This document shows positions 10,338-17,533 of a DNA stretch of 64,000 nucleotides, one piece after another. The position numbers were made by a program, and so were the translations under genes. Below the pieces are notes generated by a model. That model saw only the letters and a list, made by a program, of their open reading frames with translations, searched no databases and was not told where the DNA came from. The DNA is from CAWEDP01 sp963807925 (GTDB lineage: Bacteria; Acidobacteriota; Vicinamibacteria; Vicinamibacterales; CAVVIG01): positions 1 to 64,000 of the forward strand of contig CAWEDP010000003.1 in assembly GCA_963807925.1 (NCBI GenBank), given 5' to 3'. Within the stretch, counting starts at the first letter, position 1. Each line of letters starts with the position of its first letter.

Positions 10338-11447
10338 TCAGTGCTGGACCGCTGGAGACGTCGGGTTCGCCGGCGCCGCGAGGTTCTTGGAGAAGAACGG
10401 GAGCACGTTCCGCTCGATCCGTTCGCCGACCCTGTTGGTGTGATCGCCGTCGTACTCGTCGTAGCTGTGGCCGATCTCCAGGCGCGTCATCGCGTCGTGC
10501 AGTTGCCTGTTCGACGCGATCAGCCCGTCCTTGGTGCCGATGTCGATCGCGATCGCGTAGTACTTCTGCAGGTTCGCCGCGTAACGATCGATCATCGCGA
10601 GCGGGGCGTTGGCCGCCCATTTGGCGACGATGTCGGGCCGCCGCTTGCCGGCCCGGAAGGGGAGATCCAGGTACAGCGGCGGGTTGTTGGGATTCGGCGA
10701 CCACGCGGCGGCCGATGCGAGACTGACCGACGGACCGAACCCGGGGGCGCCGGCCGCCTCCACGGCCTGTTCGCGTGTCTTGATCGCCTCGGCTGCGGCC
10801 ATCGCTTCCGGCCGCGCGTCGACGTTCGCCGTCAGGCAGCACGCGCTCATGATGTACAGGCTCGAGAACACGTCGGGCCGCTTCATGCCAATCCGAACGG
10901 CACCGTAGCCGCCCATCGAGTGACCAGCCAGGCCGCGGCTCATGCGGCTGGCAATCGTACGGTAGTGGCCGTCGATGTGGATGACGAGATCCTCCGCCAC
11001 GAAGCGTTCCCAGTCGCCGGTGGTGACCGAGCTCGAGTACATGCTGCCCTTGTGCAGCGAGAACGCATCGGGGGTCACGACGATCGCCTCGCTGAAGCCC
11101 TGCGCCGCGGCAAGCTTGTCGGCGCTGCCAGGAAGATTGGCGAGACGGCCGTTGAAGGTGTCGTCGCGTCCGCCGTAGCCGTGCAGCAGATAGACCACCG
11201 GAAACCGGCGGTTCTGATCGCCGGCGTAGCTCGGAGGCAGGTAGACGGTGACCTCCCGATCGGGGGAGTCGGCCTCGAGATTGCCTTCGAGCGCCTTGCC
11301 GTGCACGGTGATGTGTTCGACGCTCCCATGGCGGGGGCCTCCAGGCGGAGCGCCTCCACGCCGTCCTTGCGCAGTCGGCATCGCGGCCGCACCGGCAGCC
11401 AGTGCCACCGCAAACAGGACCCTCCGACTCTTGCTTCTTGCAGTCAT
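10338..11447 (-). CDS. Secreted esterase, esterase D/putative esterase family (alpha/beta hydrolase)
   Basis: A 369-residue protein with an N-terminal signal peptide (RRVLFAVALAAGAAAMPTAQG). The core shows VTVYLPPSYAG, FPVVYLLHGYGG (oxyanion region), the nucleophile elbow GHSMGGYGAVRIG, a likely catalytic aspartate in DIGTKDGLI and histidine in DGDHTNRV. This is the putative-esterase (PF00756) fold of esterase D, feruloyl esterase and mycolyltransferase relatives. Length is somewhat above a bare catalytic domain because of an insertion after GHSMGG. It is followed on the same strand, 133 bp downstream, by the giant repeat protein. The substrate is unknown; an extracytoplasmic ester, possibly carbohydrate-linked, is plausible. 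Confidence 0.85.
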   Translation of the reverse strand: MTARSKSRRVLFAVALAAGAAAMPTAQGRRGGAPPGGPRHGSVEHITVHGKALEGNLEADSPDREVTVYLPPSYAGDQNRRFPVVYLLHGYGGRDDTFNGRLANLPGSADKLAAAQGFSEAIVVTPDAFSLHKGSMYSSSVTTGDWERFVAEDLVIHIDGHYRTIASRMSRGLAGHSMGGYGAVRIGMKRPDVFSSLYIMSACCLTANVDARPEAMAAAEAIKTREQAVEAAGAPGFGPSVSLASAAAWSPNPNNPPLYLDLPFRAGKRRPDIVAKWAANAPLAMIDRYAANLQKYYAIAIDIGTKDGLIASNRQLHDAMTRLEIGHSYDEYDGDHTNRVGERIERNVLPFFSKNLAAPANPTSPAVQH

Positions 11448-11564
11448 TCCAGCCTCGGCCGATGATTCTAACCCGGTGCGCGCAGGGAGCGCGGCGGAAG
11501 CTGGTACCAGGCGCCGACCTCAACCCTGGTTGAGACGGGTCGTCGAGAAGGCAACTGTGAGCGC

Positions 11565-12422
11565 TCATGGCGTGCCGACGATTTCAGCGCTGTTGTCGCT
11601 CCAGAAACCGTTGAACGCGCGGACGACGACGTAATAGGTGGTGCCTCTCGTCAGACCCGTGAGCGTGCCGGTCGTGAGGGTGCCGGTGTTCAGCGAGCCG
11701 AAGTACCGTCCGCTCGCCGTGCCGTAAAGGATCTGGAACTCCGTGACATCGCCAGAGAACACATTCCCGTCCCACGCGATCGTCAATGAGCCGACCTCAG
11801 GCGTGACCGTGACAGAGAACGTCGACAAGGCGGTCGCGGGCGGCGACTCGCCGTCGCTGACACGACAGGTCTCCGTTGTCGTCCCGACCGGAAACAGGGA
11901 CCCGCTCGCCGGATAACACGTGATCGCCGAATAGGGTTCGATCCCGCCAGCAATAGTGGGTGCCGGAAACGCCACCCGCACCGGATCGCCATCGGCCGAC
12001 GTGGCCGTCTGGTTCGGGACCGAGCTCAAGACCAGCGACGACATGACGCTGATCGAAAACGTGCAGGTCACGGTCTGCCCGTCGGCCGACGAGGCGCGCG
12101 CAACCACGGTCGTCCAGCCGGTAGGGAACGAACTGCCGGAAACCGGCGACGAACTGATCGTGACCGGCTGTGAACCGCCCGTGGCCATCGGTGCCGCATA
12201 GCTCACGGCGACGGCCCCTCCGATCGCCGACGTGACTGATTGGCTGGGCGGGCACGCCATCGCGAGAACCGAGGCCGATCGAGCTGACGTGCCGACATTC
12301 GGCCCGCTTCCCGATGACGCTTCGGTGTCGATGTCGGCGCCGGCCCATGCGCGCGCAGCCAGCACCAGCATGAGAAGCGCCGACGCCGCGACATGCCTCC
12401 GGATCTGCCGGCCGAATTTCAC
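11565..12422 (-). CDS. Secreted Ig-like (HYR) and fibronectin-type protein
   Basis: A 285-residue protein starting at GTG 12422 with GGAGG four to five bases upstream. A signal peptide ends at ARAWA. Two HYR-like domains follow (CPPSQSVTSAIGGAVAVSY with TCTFSISV, and VPNQTATSADGDPVRVAF with ETCRVSDG), then a fibronectin III-like domain (EVGSLTIAWDGN, TGLTRGTTYYVVVRAFN). No enzyme domain is present, so it is probably a surface or secreted adhesion/structural protein. It lies upstream of the esterase on the same strand, separated by 117 bp. The domain reading is good; the role is unknown. Confidence 0.75.
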   Translation of the reverse strand: MKFGRQIRRHVAASALLMLVLAARAWAGADIDTEASSGSGPNVGTSARSASVLAMACPPSQSVTSAIGGAVAVSYAAPMATGGSQPVTISSSPVSGSSFPTGWTTVVARASSADGQTVTCTFSISVMSSLVLSSVPNQTATSADGDPVRVAFPAPTIAGGIEPYSAITCYPASGSLFPVGTTTETCRVSDGESPPATALSTFSVTVTPEVGSLTIAWDGNVFSGDVTEFQILYGTASGRYFGSLNTGTLTTGTLTGLTRGTTYYVVVRAFNGFWSDNSAEIVGTP

Positions 12423-12855
12423 CTAGCCTCCGCCGCACGCGTCTCATGCACGCACCGCGGAGAGGCGCTCCAGTGCGGAGAAACAGCACTCAGCGATGCG
12501 CTAGGGCATGGGATCGCGAAGATTGATCGGATCGCGCAGCGTGGTGCGGCCGCGCTGGCGAACCGCCTGGCAATCAGAGCGCCAGCTCACGTAAGTGATT
12601 GCGTTGAAAGGGCTTTATGCAAACAGGGGGGCGGCGAGGAGGCCGTGTGTCTTGAAAACATACACACAGAACCCGTCAAAAGTTCATAGGGAAGCCGTCG
12701 ATGTCAGCTTTATGCTCGAATATCGAACTCAAGCGAACTCGTGTAACTCGAACGGCTCAGTTTTGATATCGAACACAGACGTTCAACCGCAAGAAAATGT
12801 CGCTGCTGATTGGCCCGGTGTCGCAGTTCAACACACTACACGCCACCGGGAGCCT
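12423..12855. other. Intergenic stretch with an AT-richer island
   Basis: No gene is supported in these 433 bp. From about 12590 to 12800 the base composition becomes clearly richer in A and T than the surroundings. A 6-bp inverted repeat (GTGTGT 12645-12650, ACACAC 12662-12667) and several spaced TCGAA words occur there. It borders two gene remnants, so it may be part of a recombination junction. Confidence 0.5.
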
Positions 12856-13169
12856 TCAGCGCTCGCCGCCCGAGCCGGACACGCTCTGATGGCCGCCTCT
12901 CTCGTCCGCGCGCGCGCCGTTGAGGATGTTCGTCATCGCGTAGTTCCCCTCGTGGCACGCATACTCGAGCACCTGCTGCGTCGCGTCCTTGGTCAAATCG
13001 ATCTCGAACGTCCACGGACGGGTCCACGTCGTCGGATCGTCGATCGTCACCGACCATTCGAGCCTGTTGGGTGCGGCGGGCGTGAAGCGTTCGATCAGCC
13101 GCATCCCATGACCGCGCCACAGAGGACGGCGACAAGCGCTCCCCCGCAACACCGCCACATCCTGCTCAT
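12856..13169 (-). pseudogene. Internally deleted remnant of a secreted 'DGKPD-SG-W' family protein
   Basis: ATG 13169, with GGAGGGAG upstream, encodes a complete lipoprotein-like leader (MSRMWRCCGGALVAVLCGAV then MGCG) that hits a TGA at once. In a different frame from about 13104 there follows only the C-terminal end of the family: RLIERFTPAAPNRLEWSVTI, DDPTTWTRPWTFEIDLTK and LEYACHEGNYAMTNIL. The same ending occurs in the intact gene at 53464-54261 (DDPKIFSRPWSVDWEM, VCNENN). The usual middle of the protein, roughly 150-200 residues, is missing, so this is a deletion pseudogene rather than a short gene. Confidence 0.7.
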
Positions 13170-13331
13170 GCGGATCTCCCTCCTGAAGAAGCCGAAAGGC
13201 GCCCGGCGTCCGACGTGGCGTCGCTGGCCGTATTATAGGCGCGACCGCGCGGCGGCTCTCACAATCCACGATGTCTCGCCGGCGCCACGGGGCGTCGGCG
13301 GAGAAGCCGTTGCTCCCCACATCGATACAGG

Positions 13332-13532
13332 TTGGAGGTCGCCCTGATCGTGCCGCCGGCGTACAACCCGGCAAAGACGCTGTGTATGGCCTTCGGGGAA
13401 CTCTCTCACGACGTCATCGCCCTCGTGCTCCTCGTGCGCGACGGCAGCCTGGACGAGACCGTGGAGATTGCGCGCTCAATCACCTCCCGGCCGCGTTCAA
13501 TCGGGGACACTGCTCATGCCAGGGCTGCTTGA
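13332..13532 (+). pseudogene. Truncated N-terminus of a family 2 glycosyltransferase
   Basis: The first 50 or so codons read VALIVPPAYNPAKTL, ELSHDVIALVLLVRDGSLDE and TVEIARS, the start of a GT2 nucleotide-sugar-binding domain. The usual IPAYN and DDGS motifs are degenerate here (an extra proline; RDGS instead of DDGS). Similarity stops near 13480 and the frame ends at 13532. The remaining several hundred residues of a GT2 enzyme are absent, and the unassigned 1037-residue gene begins at 13516. This looks like a leftover of a gene interrupted or replaced by recombination. Confidence 0.6.
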
Positions 13533-16500
13533 CTCGCTCGATCTCGCGTCATTCCTGGACAGGGAATACCCAACCTCGTTCTGGAACGGCAAAGGATCGT
13601 TCACAATCGTCTCCGAGCCGATCCTCGCGGCGCTCGAGCGCGACCCCAACGTGACGCTCGGCGCCGTACGTGCGCAGCTGCGCGAGGCGAACAAGCCGCT
13701 CTTCCTGCAATCGGCGTTGACGTTCAAGGTCGATCCCGCCGATCCGATTCGTCTGGGCGCGAACAACGGCGGCGCGGGCACCGAGAGCGTGTCGTTCTCG
13801 GTGCATGGCGACGCGACCGCGCACGTCTTGGTCATCCTGGGGCCCGAGGTGTTTGGGGCCCTGCAGGACGAGCACCCCGCCGACCTCGGATCGCTGCTGC
13901 GGGATCACACGAATCCGGGCGACGGGGATGCGCTGGTCGTGCTGACGGCAGGAGGCGACGCGGGTGCGGACTTCGCGGCCAACATCCTCAACGCCGGCGG
14001 AGCCCGTGTCGGCGTGTCGTTCAAGGGCGGCGCCGGCGTCGATTGGATGGTGTGCCGGCCGGCGCGCGATGGCGATACCCTGCTGGGCGCGCTTCGCGCG
14101 GCGCTGGCCGGCGCAAGGCTGCCACAATCCAATCCGCCCGGGGCGGCCGGCAGGCCCGGATCGCTGCTGCTCGCGCCAAACGAAATCCTCTATTCGGCTT
14201 ACGTCGGGTTCCTGAACGTCGGCGCCACGGCGGCGTTCGGGTACAACGTCGGCGGCACGACGAACTACAAGCTCGGAAAGCTGGATCTCGCGACGAGCCT
14301 CGTCGTGAAGGCGGACGCCGAGCTCAGCGTCGGATTCGGCCTCGCCGGCGCCTTCCGGATCATCGTCCTGCCCGGCGTCCGCCCGGGCTGGGTGCGCCTG
14401 ATCGTGGAAAAGCAGCGGAGCACGACCTTCGACGTCGGCGTCGGTGTCACCTTCGACGCCAGGCTGAAGACACGCGGCCTGCCCGACACCGCCCAGTCCT
14501 CGCTCGCGCTCCTCGAATCGATTCTCGGGTTCCAGACGCCGCAACTGGCGCGCCAGGCACTCGGTCTGGCGCAGCCTTCGTCGGGGTCGAGCAGCAAGGC
14601 GGACGGTGCGATCAAGGCGCTCGTCGAGGGATATGTCGGGCGGCCGTTCGACGCCGTCAACGCCGGGGAGGTCGGAACAACGCTGGTCACGATGACCGGC
14701 GCAGCCACGCAGATCGTGGCCGCCGAGGATCGTGTCATCGCTCTGTACGAACGCTATCTCGTGGCGAATCTCGAACCGGCTCTCGAGACGCTCGAACGCG
14801 CCCTGGCGGAGCCGTCTCCCGAAGCGCAGCGGAACGCTCTGCTCCGGAGCATCAGCGATCCTGCGGTTCGACAGCTGGTGTCGATGCTCGTCGACCGCAC
14901 GCTCGGCCAGATCGTCACCTCTTACACCGGCGCGCTCGACGAGCTGAAGGGGCGGGTCGAGCGCTTCCGCCGTTTCATCAGCGCCGACGAAGGGGCGATC
15001 CGGGCGTTCATCGAAGCGCGCGCCAGGATGTTCGACCTCGCCTCGCTGTTCGAGGAGCTGAAACGGATCGACAGCGCCGATGCGCTCCGGGCGCGGACGA
15101 CGTCCGCGATCGATGCCCTCGTCGAACGGCTCACCGGCCTTTCCATTCCCGATCTGTTTGCCCGCCCCGACCTCCCGGCGCTCATTGACGACGTGCACGC
15201 GGTGGCGAACCGGATCGAACAGCTGCTGCAGCGCTTCAACGAGATCGTCACACGCGCGCTCAACGCGAAGGGGCGCCTGGAGGTGAGCGACGCCTACCAA
15301 CAGGTGCGCGAGGGCGACAAGCTCGTGGACATCCAGATCAACGTTCAGCCGGACGATCCCGCGCTGGCGTCGAAGGCGCGCGAGGTGTATGCGAACGCCG
15401 CCCGGGGACGCTTCGACGAGGTGCTGAAGGACGAGAACGCCCCGCTGGTCAGCGTGTCCTCAGCGGCCTTCACCGACGTGCTGACGCGGGTCGGCACGCT
15501 CGACGTGAACGTGTTCGGCTGGAACTACCAGCAGGTGAACTCCGTGCTGGTGTCGCTCGACGCCACCGTTCAGCAGACGCCGACCGGCATGCTCACCGTG
15601 TACAGCATCGATGCGAAGGGACAATCGGTCCGCAAGAGCGCGAAACGCCTGCTGGAGCTGAACTACCTGTTTCAGGTGACCGGGCAGGTGAAAGGCGGCT
15701 TCGAAGCCGACGCCACGCTCCGGCGGCAGGCGGTCAGCGCGTTCGACGAGCTGAAGCGCATGCAGACGAGCCTCAGCTACGCGATCACCGATCCGCTGAC
15801 CAGCCTCGACGAGCTGCGGAGCTACTTCGCAGTGGGCGTGCAGCTCGGCGTGCTCGGGCCGGGTCGGACGGCGCGTCTGATTGGATCGATAGAGGAGCTG
15901 CGACGGCCGGCCCACGGCGCGCCGCCGGCGTTCGACGGCGGGAGCTTCCGGAAGGTGGGCATCACCTACACGGTCGGTTTCGACGGAGAGGCGCTCGCGC
16001 GCGCGCTGACGACCGATCTCACGGGCACCGAGATCAACTGGTGGGCCCGGACCGAGCCAGGGCAGCGGCCCCGCGCGGTCCGAATCAAGGCCGCGGATCA
16101 CCGTCAGGCCCTGCTGTCCATGTACATCGATCGGCTCATTGCGAGCTACATCGTCGGCCGGTCGCCGAAGCCTGCGACCTACGCGCTCCCGGCGCTGTTT
16201 GCGGCCGGCGTCGTCATCGAGCTGCTGGAGAACACGGCGATGGCCCAGACCGAGCCGTGGAGAAGCCTCTCGGTCACGACCATCGACCAGCAGGTGTTGC
16301 GGCTGCCGATTCCGAACGTCGCGTTCGGCTGGGCGAGCCGGCATACCGTCGTGGGCCGCGAGCTCGCGGCGTTTCTGGACGCATTCCGCGCGAGCGTCGC
16401 CGTATCCGACCGACGACCCATCGGCGATCTCGAGCGATTCCTCGAGAGCCTCGTCGTTCAACTGATGGACGCGGGCGAAGGCGACGAAGCCAGCTTCCCG

Positions 16501-16629
16501 TTCATGCTGATCGACGAGCTCGTGCGGCGGACCAACCCGTCGGCGCCCGACACGCGACGCGCGCTGCTCGAGGTGACCCTGTTCGACGACCAGGGCCAGG
16601 CCGCGCAGTACATTCCCATCCCGGCGTGA
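13516..16629 (+). CDS. Large cytoplasmic protein of unknown function (1037 residues)
   Basis: I do not recognise this protein. ATG 13516 (MPGLLDSLDLASFLDREYPT) is chosen because upstream in-frame codons overlap a remnant of another gene; the ribosome site is weak (GGGGACA). There is no signal peptide and no clear membrane helix. Residues about 1-330 look beta-rich (AYVGFLNVGATAAFGYNVGG, LSVGFGLAGAFRIIVLPG). Residues about 340-640 are mainly helical with long amphipathic Glu/Arg/Leu stretches (TLERALAEPSPEAQR, LKGRVERFRRFISADE). The C-terminal third is mixed alpha/beta. It stands alone, flanked by two gene remnants upstream and a convergent DinB gene downstream. No catalytic motif was identified. 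The size, intact frame and normal composition argue that it is expressed. Confidence 0.7.
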   Translation: MPGLLDSLDLASFLDREYPTSFWNGKGSFTIVSEPILAALERDPNVTLGAVRAQLREANKPLFLQSALTFKVDPADPIRLGANNGGAGTESVSFSVHGDATAHVLVILGPEVFGALQDEHPADLGSLLRDHTNPGDGDALVVLTAGGDAGADFAANILNAGGARVGVSFKGGAGVDWMVCRPARDGDTLLGALRAALAGARLPQSNPPGAAGRPGSLLLAPNEILYSAYVGFLNVGATAAFGYNVGGTTNYKLGKLDLATSLVVKADAELSVGFGLAGAFRIIVLPGVRPGWVRLIVEKQRSTTFDVGVGVTFDARLKTRGLPDTAQSSLALLESILGFQTPQLARQALGLAQPSSGSSSKADGAIKALVEGYVGRPFDAVNAGEVGTTLVTMTGAATQIVAAEDRVIALYERYLVANLEPALETLERALAEPSPEAQRNALLRSISDPAVRQLVSMLVDRTLGQIVTSYTGALDELKGRVERFRRFISADEGAIRAFIEARARMFDLASLFEELKRIDSADALRARTTSAIDALVERLTGLSIPDLFARPDLPALIDDVHAVANRIEQLLQRFNEIVTRALNAKGRLEVSDAYQQVREGDKLVDIQINVQPDDPALASKAREVYANAARGRFDEVLKDENAPLVSVSSAAFTDVLTRVGTLDVNVFGWNYQQVNSVLVSLDATVQQTPTGMLTVYSIDAKGQSVRKSAKRLLELNYLFQVTGQVKGGFEADATLRRQAVSAFDELKRMQTSLSYAITDPLTSLDELRSYFAVGVQLGVLGPGRTARLIGSIEELRRPAHGAPPAFDGGSFRKVGITYTVGFDGEALARALTTDLTGTEINWWARTEPGQRPRAVRIKAADHRQALLSMYIDRLIASYIVGRSPKPATYALPALFAAGVVIELLENTAMAQTEPWRSLSVTTIDQQVLRLPIPNVAFGWASRHTVVGRELAAFLDAFRASVAVSDRRPIGDLERFLESLVVQLMDAGEGDEASFPFMLIDELVRRTNPSAPDTRRALLEVTLFDDQGQAAQYIPIPA

Positions 16630-16698
16630 TCGGCGCCGCCCTGGTGGCCGGGGCTGGTCCATGTCGGTCGCAGAATCGCGCGAGCCGCGCCTCGACCT

Positions 16699-17196
16699 TC
16701 AGAGGAATCGCGCGTCGTCGGCCGATGGTCCGTAGATCGCCGGCACCGCCACCCCGTTCAATCGCAGATAGACCGTCAGTTGGCCACGATGGTGCGCCAG
16801 ATGCGCAAACGTGTCGCGCACGACCACGTACTTCTGATCCTCGCTGACAACCTTCCCGGACATCAGCAATCGCCAGTGCTTCATGAGCAGATCGTCGGTC
16901 GTGCCGGTGAGGGCGCGGCGCGCATCGGCGAAGGCCGCATCATGCGCCTCGACGAGCTCGGCGCTCGTCCGCAACGGCCGCTGATCGATGTTCGACCCGC
17001 CCAGCTCGAGATCGTCGCGCTCGATGATCAGCGGCAGCCACGACGGCATTCTCGCGACGAGCATCGCCAGCCGGCCGAGCGGCATCGACTTGTCGTGCGG
17101 TTTCCAGTCAGGCCGCTCTGGAACCGCCTGGAGCGCCCGTCGCGTCCGCTGCGCTTCGGCGTCCAGCTGTGCAAGAAACACTTCGGTGAGCTTCAT
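16699..17196 (-). CDS. DinB-family four-helix protein
   Basis: A 165-residue protein starting at ATG 17196, with GGAGG five bases upstream. The C-terminal motif FAHLAHHRGQLTVYLRLNG matches the DinB/YfiT superfamily, in which three histidines (one from the N-terminal region, two from the HxxHHRGQ motif) bind a metal. Relatives include thiol transferases such as bacillithiol or mycothiol S-transferases and damage-inducible proteins of unknown function. A longer upstream reading to 17397 exists but lacks support. It converges on the large unassigned gene. The specific reaction is unknown. Confidence 0.85.
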   Translation of the reverse strand: MKLTEVFLAQLDAEAQRTRRALQAVPERPDWKPHDKSMPLGRLAMLVARMPSWLPLIIERDDLELGGSNIDQRPLRTSAELVEAHDAAFADARRALTGTTDDLLMKHWRLLMSGKVVSEDQKYVVVRDTFAHLAHHRGQLTVYLRLNGVAVPAIYGPSADDARFL

Positions 17197-17533
17197 CTGC
17201 GCCTCCAACGGCGGGAGCCGATCGCCGGCGTCAGGCCGCGCGGCAGGCACAAGTGTACAAGTGCTCGCACCGGGCCGTGGGCCCGATTTCGAGAGAGCCG
17301 TCGACGGCTCGGCGTAGAGGCCCGGCCCTCCTCCGTTGACGCGATGGCAGATCCCGCGCCCTCTGTGCCGAAACGGCACAGGCGGGCGCGCCATCACGCG
17401 ACGATTCGGCGGTCAGAATATTTCCTAACCCGCTGTCGTGACGGCCGTTGCGACCGGCAACCTGTCCTGGACCCGGCCTTGCACAGCCGGCCGCGTGGCT
17501 CGACGTGTCGAGCGTCGAACGCGGAACGCCCGG
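17197..17533. other. Divergent promoter region between dinB-like and GGDEF-EAL genes
   Basis: This 337-bp region separates divergently transcribed genes. It must hold both promoters if the start at 17534 is right. A short AT-rich patch (AGAATATTTCC, around 17416) is the only sign of a promoter. No hairpin or operator was recognised. The in-frame GTG at 17438 would shorten the gap to 241 bp. Confidence 0.35.

Noticed and set aside
12856..13374. A 172-codon minus-strand gene as an intact protein
   Set aside because: The first half of the frame has no similarity and the lipoprotein leader with a ribosome site is in another frame, so a deletion remnant explains it better.
13271..13654. A 127-codon plus-strand frame crossing the glycosyltransferase remnant
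   Set aside because: Its product is Arg/Ser-rich and without similarity; the frame carrying VALIVPPAYN and LLVRDGS is the meaningful one.
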